A stretch of DNA of 64,000 nt from Cercis canadensis (lineage: Eukaryota > Streptophyta > Magnoliopsida > Fabales > Fabaceae). This document shows, one piece after another, positions 1 to 13,900 of the stretch. Both the position numbers and the translations under genes were made by a program. The stretch lies in NCBI GenBank assembly GCA_003255065.1, contig QAOA01002976.1:210411-274410 (forward strand), given 5' to 3'. Within the stretch, counting starts at the first letter, position 1. Each line of letters starts with the position of its first letter. The notes beneath the pieces were generated by a model. It worked only from the letters and a program-made list of their open reading frames with translations, had not been told where the DNA came from and made no database searches.

Positions 1-1028
1 CGTTTTGGAAAATTCTTCAGTTTTCAAGTACTATTCTACATTGTTTGTCTTATTGCTGTATGCCTATTGTTGGCTGTATATCTCTTGTCTGAATGACGTC
101 ACTGGTGGGATGATGTTTATGGTATAACACATATTAGAACAGTAAAACTGATTGTTAAATTGCTTTTTCCATGTAATATTTGACTGCCTTATGATGTCCT
201 TGCGAAGTTTTTTCTGCTTGTAAGAGAAAAATGCATGTTAGATATGGTTGTTCAAAATGAAGATGTTCATGTGTGTGCATGTATATGCATATGAATTTAT
301 CCTAGATACTTGTGTCTAATAGTGATAACTTCATTTTTTATTGTTTTGTTTTTATTTTTAATTTAAACATCAGTATCCTATAAAGAGGAAAAATCAGTTA
401 GTTATGGTTACTGATTTTTCAATCAGCTTTGAAAATTTTAAAAAAAGAACAAAGAAAGAGCGTTGACAGATGTGTCTGCTTGTAGAAATTTAGAATTTCA
501 GGTTATATTAACAGAGAAGAATCCCATATACTGAACTCCTCTATGTATTTTTTTCTTAATTGTTTCATTTGTGGCTTTTATTGTAATGGAGATCCCAATA
601 AGGAATAGAATACCTATTCAAGTTTAGGCAGAGTGTAGGAATTAGGACACAACTTTAGTTACTGCCTCTGCCGCTTCTTCAAGAAGTTCATGATAGAAAG
701 CCTGGGGACCAAGGCATTTATGATTTATCTTGATTTCTGTCTTTTCAGAGAATAGTTATTGTTTCTGAATATTTTAGTCCCCGATAAAAGGCTTTCATGT
801 AGGTTGGCACATCAGTTTTTGCCATTGAATGAGTATTACCCTGTTTTGGTGTTTTTCTCCTTTGCACTCTCTTTCTCTTTCTTTTCTTCGTAGAATCTCT
901 CTCTCTGATCTCTTTCTCTCTCCCTTCTTTCTCAATAGTCTTACATCACATTGGGTGCTCCATTTACTCTGTATGACTTATTTGATGTATCAATGACTAC
1001 ATATTTGCTTATTCTCTGTTTTTGTAAG
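1..1028 (+). other. Intron of the ABA3 gene
   Basis: AT-rich non-coding sequence ending in a pyrimidine tract and AG at 1027-1028. I see no further ABA3 exon, repeat pair or foreign ORF. Pyrimidine-rich CT runs occur near 865-930. Confidence 0.7.
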
Positions 1029-4000
1029 AAATGGGAAATGGATGGTTTTGATTGATGCTGCAAAGGGATGTGCTACCAGTCCTCCTGATTTATCTAAGTA
1101 TCCTGCAGATTTTGTCACGATTTCTTTTTACAAGGTATAAGTCTGTGCATTTTGAATTTCTTTTGATTGATGATGACTTTGAGAATTGATTTTTGTCTTG
1201 TGCATTCCTGTTAAGATATTTGGCTATCCAACTGGACTTGGAGCTCTCATTGTTCGAAGTGGTAAGCAACTTATTGGGGAAAATTGATATATTGTACTTT
1301 TAGCATGTCCTGTTGTTATAATTCTTTGCATCTCGCCTTATACTGGATTTCATTCTCTTATCTATTGCATACAGTGACATTTTAAGTACGAGACTTGTCT
1401 ATGTTGGTCTGTTCCTAAGATGATAAATATGTATGTCTATATGCATTGCCGTTGATTCCATTGAAGCATCATGACTTGGCTAGCATGAAACCTGTATCTT
1501 AAAGTATTGTGCTTTATTCTGTCTTTGGTCTTACTCCTATTACTCCCATAATCCAATTTGGTTGAGTAGTATACATTTCACTGTAACAACTATAAAATAT
1601 AATTTATATGTTGTCTCCTGTTTAAGTACTTTTTATTCTTTTTTTCACTTGTTTCTTTTCTTTTTCTTTTGGTTTAATTAAATTAGGTGCTACAGGTGTA
1701 ATTTATTGAAGTTTCATATTTGATATTTCAATCTTAATTTTCAAGATATTTATCTTATATTGATTGTCCTCTTTGTGCTATTTCATCACAGATACTGCCA
1801 AGTTACTGAAGAAGACCTACTTTAGTGGAGGTTTGTGTTATAGTGGCTAGATGTCTATTTGCAATTTATGCTCAGTTGTTATTTGATCAGCTTCCATTAC
1901 AGGAACTGTTGCTGCATCAATTGCTGATATTGATTTCATTAAAAGAAGGGAAGGCATTGAAGAGCTATATGAGGATGGCACTCTTTCATTCCTAAGCATA
2001 GCATCTGTTTGCCATGGCTTCAAAATCCTGAATTCTCTAACTGTGTCTGCAATATCACGGTATGCAATATGGATATGAAAGACATCCAATTATCTACTAA
2101 GCTTTTGCTATTACGTCATATCATTTTAATTGAGATTGTTTTAATATGTGAATCTTCCTGATCACTTCTTTATGATCTCGTTTTCGACAAGTTGCAAGAA
2201 GGCTATTCCTAATACTCCAAGAAACAAAATAAAAGGAAAAAAAATTTAAGAGTTGATGATCACGAGTATCACCATGGAATAGATGATCATTTTATTGATG
2301 ATCATGAGAGTGCTTTATTTGTCCTTTACATTTGGAATAGATTTTACTGTTAACCATCTCAAGTACCATAGGCCAGCAGAAAATTGTCAACCCTTGAACC
2401 AATTCGTGCAAAAGCTTAAGCTATTAGGTGCAGGCCTAGGAATAGGTTTTCTCTTTGACAAAACTCATTGGGTAGAAGTGTTGACAAAGAACAGAATTGA
2501 TGCTACCTTGTTTTGAAAATTTAATTATGAGAATGGGTGGTGAGGACTGGATTCAGGACCACTTGCACAAAGGCTTTGATACCGTGGTAAGGAAGCATTC
2601 AACTTAAAGCTTAAGCTATCTGGATGAGGAAGCCCAGGATTGTTTTTATTTATATCTGTAGAAGCTGTAACTAGTTACTCTTATTGCCTAATTGGCAGTA
2701 ATAATTATTTCTTTCTCCATATATTGATTTGACATTTGCTTTTTCCATATGTTCTAAAGCATACAAAATCTTGTTACCTGCTAGGCATACAGCTTCACTT
2801 GCTTTGTATACAAGGAAAATGCTTTTGACCCTAAGGCATGGCAATGGATCTAGTGTGTGCATCCTCTATGGAAGTCATAATTCAAAGGTTAGTTATTGTA
2901 TTGTTGTCTAATGTATAATTTAATATGCGATTCTAAATGCAGAAGGATTTTTGTTTTAAGGGTCTTGAGACTTAAGACATTTTTTGGTTGCTCAGTTGGT
3001 TGGATAATATGCAATAACTTATTTGTGGCTTTTAGTGAGCTGTGGGTCTGGTCACAAACTGTGGGAATACTTTTTTTGGACATAATTTCAGGGTTTTGGG
3101 AAGATTAAGGAGGCTACATTTCTTTAGGGGTCGACTCCTTTATATTTTGAGGACATATGGTTGCAGCACCATTCTAGTGTTATCAGGTTAGATATTGGTG
3201 GGATGAGTGTAGCTGTTGGAAAAGTTGGTGATCTTGTGGTGTAATTGGTTGTTCTTAGTCGAATGCAAGAACTTATCAAGAAAACTTCGACATTGCATTT
3301 ACTTTGGGCTTTCTACTGGGCATCATTTTGGTAAGAGGGGTTTATGGGATCTCTTAATGAACATTCAACATAATTGGAGAGCACTATTAGTTGATGATTT
3401 ATTTTTCGTTCATTAATTTTCTTTTTATATCTGTCATTAAAATTTCTGAGTTTTACTACAGTTCAGAAAGGACCTGTATGTGTGGAATAATTAATTCTAA
3501 GGTCTCATAAGAAGTTTGAAGAGCTAGAAGTGGTGTTAATCTTCCAAAAAAGAGTTTTATCATAAAAAAGAAATTTAATAAGAAGGAATGGAGGAATTTT
3601 CTAAAAAATAATTCAGTTTTCTGTGTATGGAGTTGTGGCCATTTGGTAATTAGATTCTTCTGATTGAGGAAAGAAAATTGTTAAATGATCAAGGCAAATT
3701 TTGATACTACTTGGAAATTATGCTGATGAGTTTCTAATTCGGGAATCCAAATTTAACGACTTATAGTTGTGAGCATATGTGAAGCAAGATGAGCTTTGCC
3801 AAATATTCTGATGGAGTAGAAAAGGATTCCAAATTTTGCTTGATCATGCATTGACAATATTAGGCTGTTGCTAATCTAGCATGGTCTAAGGCAGTGAGAA
3901 TTGCTCTTCTGTAAATTGTAAAATAAAGAGCAAAAAGATCAAAGTATTTTTGTCATTGGTATTTATTTACCTGTTGTTCTGCACTTCTATTGTTGCTTAA

Positions 4001-4944
4001 ATCTTGTAACATATGGGAATGGGTATTTCTCCATTTGTATGTATGCATTCATTTTTACCATGATAAATGAAGGAGAAGGACATCATGCTCATGACATGTA
4101 GCAGGAGTTTTTTTCCCTCCCCTTTTTTCTTTGTTGCCAGCCAAACTGAAATTAAGATAACTGAAGACTTGGGAGCTTTGAAATATCTTACAATATCAAT
4201 GCACTAAAAGGACTCTTACCTAGAGCTAAATAAACTAGAGTGAATAGCTTTATACATGTGGAAAAGGCAATTCATGCAACTATTTGCTTCCTTGTTTCTT
4301 TTTATTGTGGTTGTACAGGAGTATATCATATCATCCTATTTGCTTGTATTCCTTCTTTCCGTTTTCAAATAAATTTTCTTATTCTTTCAAAATTATTTTT
4401 GCATCCTTGTAGTTGTGTCGCATTTATTCACTTCAATCCTCTCAAAATTATCATGTATTAATGCTGAAAATGATTACAATGCCAATTTTTGAAAGTGTAG
4501 TTGTAGAAGAGAAATGGGGTCGGGGTTGGCTAGGGCTTGATCTAAACTAAAGATGTGTAAGTTACATATGTATACACATAAAAGGACATTGTATTATACG
4601 TACAACTATTACACATATATCAAATGTTCGGATTTGGCTCATATTAATTACTTGGTGATTTGTTGATTTGTTTGGTCTAATTTTGGTAACTAAATGTCTT
4701 AGGGAGTAAGTATTTTTAGGGATGGCAATGGGTCGGGGCAGGCACTCCCCGTCCCCATCCCTGAAGGACATTCCCATGCCCCATCCCCGGCCGGGTATTT
4801 TTCAACATCCCCATCCCTGCTCCATTGAATGCCCATCTGCCCCATGCCCCGCCCCATTTACCCATTCAGTCATACTTTTCTAAAAAATCCTCAGCCAAAA
4901 CGACGTTGTTTTGCCAAAAAATTTCAAAAAAAAAATTATGTAAT

Positions 4945-4979
<35 letters not shown>

Positions 4980-7900
4980 TATTTATGTACAGTGCGGGGT
5001 GGGGCGTGACTTCCCCATCCTTGGCCCTGGCCCCATAAAATTACCCATCCCCATACCCATACCCATTTTTTTGCCCCATACTCGTACCTGACCAGGTAAA
5101 AGTAACGGGGCCCATCGGGTATGTGGCAAATTGCCATCCCTAATTTGAATGGGAATCAAATACTTGGAGACTGAGGAAAATCTTAAGGATTTGACTAAGA
5201 GTCAAATACTTGGAGACCAAGTAATTGCCTCTTTACATAGAGGGACCCTAGCACAAGTTAGATTGGCAAATGCCCAAAGTGAGTGCTCAAGGCACTAGGG
5301 GGATGAAAGATGTGAGTTCGTAAGGTTTGTGAGAGGGTGTACAAGGTTTTGGGATTGGGTTTGGGAATTAAACTCAATGGTTGTATTGTTCGTGCAGATG
5401 ATTTGTCTCATAATGAAGAACTGGTTCCTCTCCATAGACGTAGGCATGTGATTTGCCAAACCACTTGAATTTCTGTGTGTTCTTTTTGTCTTTCTTTCGG
5501 TTAATTCTAGGGGTGTAGAAAAGTTTTGTTGCCCTACCTAATATCAAAATGTTGGCTCGGTTCAGTTTGTGTCAGTTTGTGTCGGTTTTTCATTTTTACA
5601 AAACCGCAAACCAAACCAAAAACTTGGTTTATAAAATTTTTAGAAGCCATTAGTAGTCGGTTCTTCACCAATTTTGATTGGTTCCAGTTGGTCCTGAACA
5701 GCTGTACCTCCAACTACCTGAAAACAACTGAGGAATTTATCTAGCAGCTGGAAGAGTTGCACTTCTTGGTGTTTATTGCATGATTGTTCCCAATAAATCT
5801 ATCAATGCTACAGCCCTCGCGTTTGTCACTTTTTTTGGTCTTTTTTTCTGTAGAAATCAGGACTCTTCCAATACCCATAATACTGTCTGAAAAAGATAAC
5901 TCTATTAATTACATACTTTGTCTCTTGTTATTTGTGGAACCAGTTTGATATGAAATTTTATATTTTCATCCAGATATTGTGTCATGAAATGGGCCCAATA
6001 GTTTCATTCAACTTAAAAAGACCAGATGGTTCTTGGTATGGATACCGTGAAGTGGAAAAGCTAGCATCCCTATCAGGAATTCAGCTAAGGGTATAAATCA
6101 AGAATTTTCTTTTTATGTCATAATTTTTCATTTTAAAAAATTTTCTTGGATGGTGCTTTTTCATGATAATTTGATATATTTGTTGTAGAATTTCTGTATT
6201 GGCTTCCTTACCTAAATGGTGAAGGAGCTGGAAATATATAGGGGTTTGATACAACCAATCAATCCCTCAAAATCAGAAATAGTCTAATCTAGGGAACTAC
6301 AAATAAATACAGCTTAATCTAAGGGATTTACAGCTATCCTATTAAATGAGCTATTTATGGAAGGATTTACAGCTATCCTATTAAATGAGCTATTTATAGA
6401 AAATCACTAATCCTCCTTGATTGTCAATCCCGTAACCTTTGGGATTTCAACACTCCCCCTCAGGTTGAGGCATAGATATGAATCATGCCCAGCTTGCTTG
6501 TTAGTGCATTAAACCGAGGCTTAGGAAGACTCTTGGTAAGCACATCTGCAACTTGTTGTGCTGTGGGAAGGTACCGTAGATTAATGGTACCATTGTCAAT
6601 CTTTTCTTTGATAAAGTGTCTGTCTATTTCCACATGCTTAGTTCTGTCATGATGGACAGGATTGTGAGCAATACTTACAGCAGCTTTGTTGTCACAGTAG
6701 AGCTTTATAGGCATATAACTAGGAACCTGAAGCTCTCTTAGCATGCGTTTTAGCCAAATACCTTCACATATACCATGAGCCAAGGCCCTGTATTCAGCCT
6801 CAGCAGTACTTCGAGCAACCACAGATTGTTTCTTGCTTCTCAAGTTACAAGGTTGCCCCACATGTAAGTGCAGTACCCTGAGGTTGAGCGCATATCAATT
6901 ATAGAACCTGCCCAATCTGCATTAGTGAAGATTTTAACACATCTTGGACCTCCCCTTTTAAAAAACAGACCCTTTCTAGGAGACCCTTTCAAATATCTCA
7001 AAATTTTGTAGACTGCCTCCAAGTGCCCTTCTTTAGGAGAGTGCATGAATTGGCTCACTACACTTACAGGAAATGCAATATCTGGCCTTGTGTGAGAGAG
7101 GTAAATTAATCTACCAACAAGGCGCTGGTACCTTCCTTTGTTTATGTCACAGCCTTCATCCTCATCACCTAGTTTTTTATTAGGTTCCATAGGTGTATCT
7201 CCTGGTTTACAGCCCAGCATACCGGTTTCTTGTAACAGATCCAGCACATATTTTTTCTGTGATATGGAAATACCGGTGTGACTTTGAGCTACCTCCATTC
7301 CTAGGAAATATTTTAGGGGTCCTAGGTCTTTTAGTTCAAATGCTGTGCTGAGATATTTCTTCAAGAGTTGAATTTCTCCTAAATCATTACCAGTTATAAC
7401 CATGTCATCCACATAGATAATGAGGATGGTGATTTTGCCGTCTATTGAGTGTTTGAAAAACATAGTGTGATTTGTTTGGCCCTGATTGTATGGTCAGCCT
7501 TTCGAACCATGCTTTAGGAGACTGTTTTAGCCCATAGAGAGCCCTTTTTAATCTGCAAACCTTTCCTTTCTGCCCCTCAAAACCAGGTGGTATGTCCATG
7601 TAAACTTCTTCATTTAGCCTTCCATTGAGAAAGACATTCTTCACATCTACTTGGTGGAGTGGCCAATCTGAATTTGCAGCCAAGGACAACAGAACTCTTA
7701 TTGTGTTCAGTTTGGCCACAGGTGCAAACGTTTCTTAATAGTCTATCCCATAGGTCTGAGTAAAACCCTTAGCAACCAACCTTGCTTTGTACTTGTCTAT
7801 GCTTCCATCACTTTTGTATTTAATGGTGAACACCCATTTACAGCCAACTGTTTTCTTCCCCGTAGGTAGGTTCTTGAGCTCCCATGTGCCATTTTTTTCA

Positions 7901-10900
7901 AGGGCATTCATCTCCTCTAAGACAGCATTCTTCCATTCTGGTTTGGAAAGAGCCTCATCTATATTTTTAGGAATATTTGTTTTGGAAAGATGAGCAGAAA
8001 ATGCACGGAATCCAGGGGATAAATTTTCCAATGAAACAAATTTAGAGATAGGATGTTTTGTACATGCTCTTACCCCTTTTCTAATGGCAATTGGGAAGTC
8101 TTCAAGGTTCTGCTGTGGCTCTGTATGGTTCTGTATGGTTCTCAGCTGGCTTTGTAGGGCTCTTAGTGCTATCGGAGCAGATATTTGGCTTAGATTCTTG
8201 GCCTTGCTGTTTGTGTAACTTATCTGCCTTTGAAGAAGGATTCCTTCTTGAGTAAACCTATAGTGAGGAAAGTTCTTTTGGAAGACCGAGAGTGGTGTAT
8301 GAAGATTAAGAACTTTGGATGGCATACGGTTTATGAGATAGGCTGCAGTTAAAACTGCCTCTCCCCATAGATAATTTGGCACATTCATGGTAAACATAAG
8401 AGACCTAGTTACTTCTAGGAGGTGGCGGTTTTTTCTCTCAAAAATCCCATTTTGTTGTGGAGTATGGGCACAAGAACTCTCATGAATTATACCATGGGAT
8501 GTAAGGTATTCCCCTAAAACAAAATTAAAATACTCCCTGCCATTATCAGTTCTTAGGGTTTGAATATTGGTGTGGAACTGATTTTGGACCATAGAGTGGG
8601 AGGTTTTGAAGGTGTGAGAAGCTTCAGATTTTTCCTTTAGGAGATATACCCAACATACCCTTGTGTGATCATCTATAAAGGTGATAAACTACTTAGCTCC
8701 TGAAATATTTCTTACCTGAGAGGCTCCCCAAATATCACTATGAATGAGTGCAAATGGGCGAGAAGCACTGTAGGGTTTTGCAGCATAAGATACTCGGGTT
8801 TTTTTGGCTAATTGACAAATCTCACAAGAAAAAGAACTAGGATTCTCATTAATAAATAAGTTTGGAAACAAACTTTTGAGATACAAAAAGTTGGGGTGAC
8901 CTAACCTACGATGCCACATCATAATTTGACTAGAATTAGAAACATTGGACACATTGAAGGAAAATGCTTGTTTATTCAAAGAGGCATGCTTGTTCCAGAA
9001 GTAGAGTCCATTAGACATACTAGCACTGCCAATCATCTTCCTCGAGATCTGCTCCTGTATAACACAGCAATTAGAGGTGAAGTTAATACGGCATTTAGTG
9101 TCCCTAGTCAGTTTGCTAATGGATATTAGATTACAAGGTAGGTTTGGGACATGGAGAACAGATTTGAGGACAAGATTATCAGTCAATTTAATTGTCCCAA
9201 TACCAGCAACAGGTAATCTAGTACCATCTGCTACTCTTACCCGAAAATCATGTTTGCAAGGGGTATAAGCAGAAAATAAAGATGAGTTACCTGTCATATG
9301 ATCTGAGGCTCCTGAATCAAATATCCAAGGAGCTGATTGTTCTAGGTCAGGGGTAGAAACAGAATGAGCAGTACCTTTTAGAGCTAAGGTGCACGTAGGG
9401 GATGAGGAATGGCCAAGGAGCTGGTGAAGAACCTCCAATTGCGACTTTGTTAGCTGAACATTAGCAACATCCTCTCCACTGGATTCTTCATAGGTAACTT
9501 GATGAGCTTTCCCTTCTCTCTTGTTCCGTGGCTTCCAACCTGGTGGGACCCCATGGAGTTGGAAACAAGTGTCTCGGATATGTCCAGTCTTCTTGCAGTG
9601 GCTGCATACAGGTCTTTCTCCATATTTTTTCTGTTTGTTTTCATTGTCTGTCCGGAATTTAGACTCTAAAAAACCCTTGGTGTAAAGGGCAGAACTCTCT
9701 ATTCGGCCAGTTTTAGGATCTTTGTTGTCTCCTAACATCACCCTTCTTCTATTTTCTTCACACCTAACCTCAGCAAATGCCTCTCCAATAGCTGGTAGAG
9801 GTCTTCTCCCCAAGATTCTGCCACGAACCTCATCCAAATCCTTATGCAGACCTGCTAGGAACTCATACAAGCATTCTTTATCAAGGTGAGCCTTGAACTT
9901 GATGTGATCATCAACATCTCCCCAATCTGCTTCATAAAACAGATCCAACTCCTGCCATAATACCTTTAGAGAGTTATAGTAGCTGGTGACATCAAGATTG
10001 CCCTGCCGGGTGTCTTTGAGTTTAATCTTGATCTCAAAAACTTGGGAGACATTATCTAAATCAGAGTAGTTTTCCTTGACAGCATCCCATATGGCTTTTG
10101 CTGTCTTGAAAAGAAGGTAGGTTCTGCTGATGTGAGGCTCCATCGAATTGATGAGCCATGACATCACAATGGAATTGTTGAGTTCCCACATGGCATAGGT
10201 GGGATCATCGATTTTGGGCTTGCTGGCTTCTCCAGTGAGGTAGCCCATTTTTCCTCGGCCTCTAATCACCATAAGAACAGATTGAGACCAGTGGAGGAAG
10301 TTGTTAGAATATTAGCTGTAAATATTGTAGTTATTATAGCATATTTTTAGGCTTGTAATTAGCTTACGATTAGGCCCATGATTGCTGTACAGTTAATATA
10401 AATAATAGATGTGAGAAGCTAGTCTCACAACCTTTTCCACTATTCTCACATGGTATCAGAGCAATTTTAGTGAGAAAAACCTCTCCATTCCCGTTGTAAA
10501 TTTTTCCAGCGGCGTTTTCCCTCCTTCCCTACTGTGTTCTTACTCCAACAGTGTTCTTATACTAGGGTTTAGTGGCTGTGTCTCTATCCAGCCACTCTAG
10601 GACTCGAGATTCAAAATTTTGACCCCACAGTCAACCTCAGCACCCTCCGATCGGTCTGTCCCCGGAAACCTGCCACCAGCCGATGCCACACGCGCCGCCA
10701 CCTTCTCTGCATGTGACGCCCACGCGCAGCCACTTTCTTCCGCGTGTGGAGGTGCGTGTCAACTCCGATAGCCGTGAAAATTTCCAGATCTCTCCTCCGG
10801 CGTATTTCCGACCTTTTCCTGCCCTCACTTTGGTGTTTTCTGACCTAGACAGCATCATAACAGGTCTGTTCTGCTTTGTAAAAGGTTAGTAACATATCCA

Positions 10901-13900
10901 AATGGCTTCTTCAGACAAGGTAACTTCTGGTCACCATTCATTCCTAACTTTTTCTTCTACTCCAACTATTATGTGTTGAGAAATTAACTGGCTCTGACAA
11001 CTATATGACTTGGTCAGCCTTTGTAGAGTTGTGGTTTTTAGGTCAAGGCCATGAGGAACATTTAGTAAAACAAATTAAAGACATCCCTGAGAAAGATCAG
11101 CCTAAGTGGAAGCAGGTTGATGCTTATCTCTGTAATGTTCTCTGGCAATATATTGATCTTGCTCTTGTTGGCCAATACCGACCTTATCGTACCTGTTATG
11201 AGGTTTGGCAGAAGGCCAAGAAACTCTACTCAAACGATATAAACCGTTTGTATACTGTTGTCTTTCAGATGAAAACTCTTAAGAAACAGGATCTAGATAT
11301 GCAAACTTATCTGGGGCAGATCGAGACTCTTCAGCAGGAATTTAATGAGATGATGCCATTCTCAACTGATGTCGCTCAACAAGAGGCACATCGTGGCAAA
11401 TTCTTTATGGTCCTTGCACTTGCTGGTCTGCCTTCTGAATTGGATTTGGTCCGTAATCAAATTCTGGCCAACCCTGGGATTCCTACTATGGACATGATAT
11501 TTGAGCAGTTAATCTGTATTTCCGCACCTACAGGTACCTCTGTTTCGACTACCCCAGCTGATTCTACTATTCTAGCCTCTCAAGTGAACCATCGAGAGGA
11601 TGGTAAAGGCGGACGTGGTGATCAGCGAGCTCGAAATAGAGATCGCCCCCGGTGTACTCACTGCAATAAAATTGGCCATATAGTGGATCGCTGCTTTCTC
11701 CTTCATGGTCGACCTTCTAAGGTTGCTAATGTTGCACAATATGGTTCCTCCTCCAGCACTCCATCTGGCACTGTATCCGTCTCTGCTTCTGATTACAATG
11801 AGTTCCTCAGATTGCAAGACAACCAGCGGTCTACCTCCGTTGCCTCTATTGCTCAGACTGGTAATCCTATTGCATGCATCTCTTAGTCCTCCTCTCTTGG
11901 ACCTTGGGTTCTTGATTCTGGTGCTTCTGATCACTTGTCTGGTAACAAGAATTTATTTTTTCATATCACTTATTCTAATTCATTATCCACTATTACCTTA
12001 GCTGATGGCTCACACACTACAGTCAGAGGCATTGGTCAGGCTACACCCTTGCCCTCCCTATCTTTAAATTCTGTTCTCTTTGTGCTTGGGTGTCCATTTA
12101 ATTTGATTTCTGTTAGCAAATTAACTCAAACCCTCCCTTATTCTGTTACCTTTGTTGCTAATTCGGTTATTGTACAGGAGTGGAACACTGGGAGAATGAT
12201 TGGAGTCGGACATGAGTCCCGTGGGCTATACTACCTCGCCCCACCACCATCTCCTGTGGCTTGTATTGCTGCTGATTCACCTGAACTTTTTCATCGTTGT
12301 TTGGGACATCCTAGCTTACAAAAACTACAGAAGATGGTGGCGAGTCTCTCTAGTGTCTCTTCTTTAGAATGTGAGTCTTGTCAATTAGGCAAACATGTTC
12401 GTAGTTCTTTTCCTAGTCGTGTCAATAAACGAGCCGAGTCTCCTTTTTCACTGGTTCATTCTGATGTATGGGGTCCTAGTCGTGTCAACTCAACTTTGGG
12501 TTTTCAATACTTTGTTACCTTTGTTGATGATTTTTCCCGATGTACTTGGTTATTTTTAATGAAAAATCGTTCAGAACTTTTCTCTATTTTTCAAACCTTT
12601 TGCTTAGAAATTAAAACTCAATTTGGAATCACCATTCACACCTTCTGGAGTGATAATGCCCGAGAATATTTTTCTGCTCCATTTCAATCTTTTATGACTT
12701 CTCAGGGCATTCTCCATCACTCCTCTTGTGCTCATACTCCTCAACAAAATGGAGTGGTTGAGCGGAAAAATAGACACCTGATTGAGACTGCCCGTACTCT
12801 CCTCATTCATAATAATGTTCCGCTGCATTTTTGGGGAGATGCGGTTATCACTGCATGTTATTTGATTAATCGCATGCCATCCTTTGTTTTACAAAATCAG
12901 GTGCCTCATTCTCCTTTGTTTCCCAATCAGCCACTCTACTCTCTCTCTTTTCGTATCTTCGATTGCACATGTTTTGTTCATGATCTGACTCCAGGTAAAG
13001 ATAAGTTACATGCAAAATCTCTCAAATGTGTCTTTTTGGGTTATTCTCGTTTGCAAAAAGGTTACCGTTGTTTCTTTCCTGAACTGAAACGATATCTTGT
13101 TTCCCCGGATGTCACATTCTTTGAGACAACCCCTTTCTTTCATTCTTTAGGACATCCTGATTGTTCTACTGTTACTCAGGTTCTCCCTATTTCTTGCACT
13201 AGTCCTCTTTCACAGGTTGTTTCTTCCCATGACTCCACTGGTCTTACAGAGGACTCGGCACCTCCTCTCCTCACCTACCATCGTCGGCCTCGACCTGAAC
13301 CTGTTGAGGACCCTACCATTGTGCCACCTATCATTGGGCCTGTTGAGCACCCACCCATTGTGCCACCCGTCCCTGAGCCTGTTGACAACCCTCCCACCAA
13401 TAACCTCCCTGCTCCTGCCCCATTGGATTCATCTCCTGCTCTAGTCACTTCTCAGGTTCCGATCTCTGACTTGGACCGATCCATTGCTGACCGCAAAGGT
13501 ATTCATTCTACTCGCAATCCTTATCCCATTTATAATTTTGTGAGCTATCACCGTTTGTCTCCATAATATTCTACTTGTGTCGTCTTTGTCTCCTGTTTCT
13601 ATTCCTAAAAATGTAGGTGAAACACTTTCTGACCCAGGCTGGTATAAGGCAATGATTGATGAGATGACTGCTTTAGACTCTAATAGCACTTGGGATTTGG
13701 TGCCTCTACCACGTGGTAAATCCACTGTTGGTTGTCGTTGAGTTTATATAGTCAAAGTTGGCCCTGATGGCCAAATAGATCGTTTGAAAGCCCGCTTGGT
13801 TGCCAAGGGATACACCCAGATCTACGGACTTCATTATGGTGATACCTTCTCTCCAGTTGCCAAGATGGCCCCTGTTCGCCTTTTTCTCTCTATGGTTGCC

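Noticed and set aside
4825-5091. 88- and 69-codon plus-strand ORFs in the C-rich element
   Set aside because: Low-complexity Pro/Ile/Tyr translation of CCCATCC and TATA runs inside a MITE; no coding evidence.
10451-10462. TGGTATCAGAGC (also at 20566, 32478 in variant form, and on the minus strand at 15451 and 39945) as tRNA gene pieces
   Set aside because: These are retrotransposon primer-binding sites directly next to LTRs; no cloverleaf surrounds them.
10637-10889. GC-rich ORFs on both strands between the LTR and gag of Copia A (and 32638-32886 in C)
   Set aside because: They lie in the untranslated leader; the C copy does not conserve the frame as protein.
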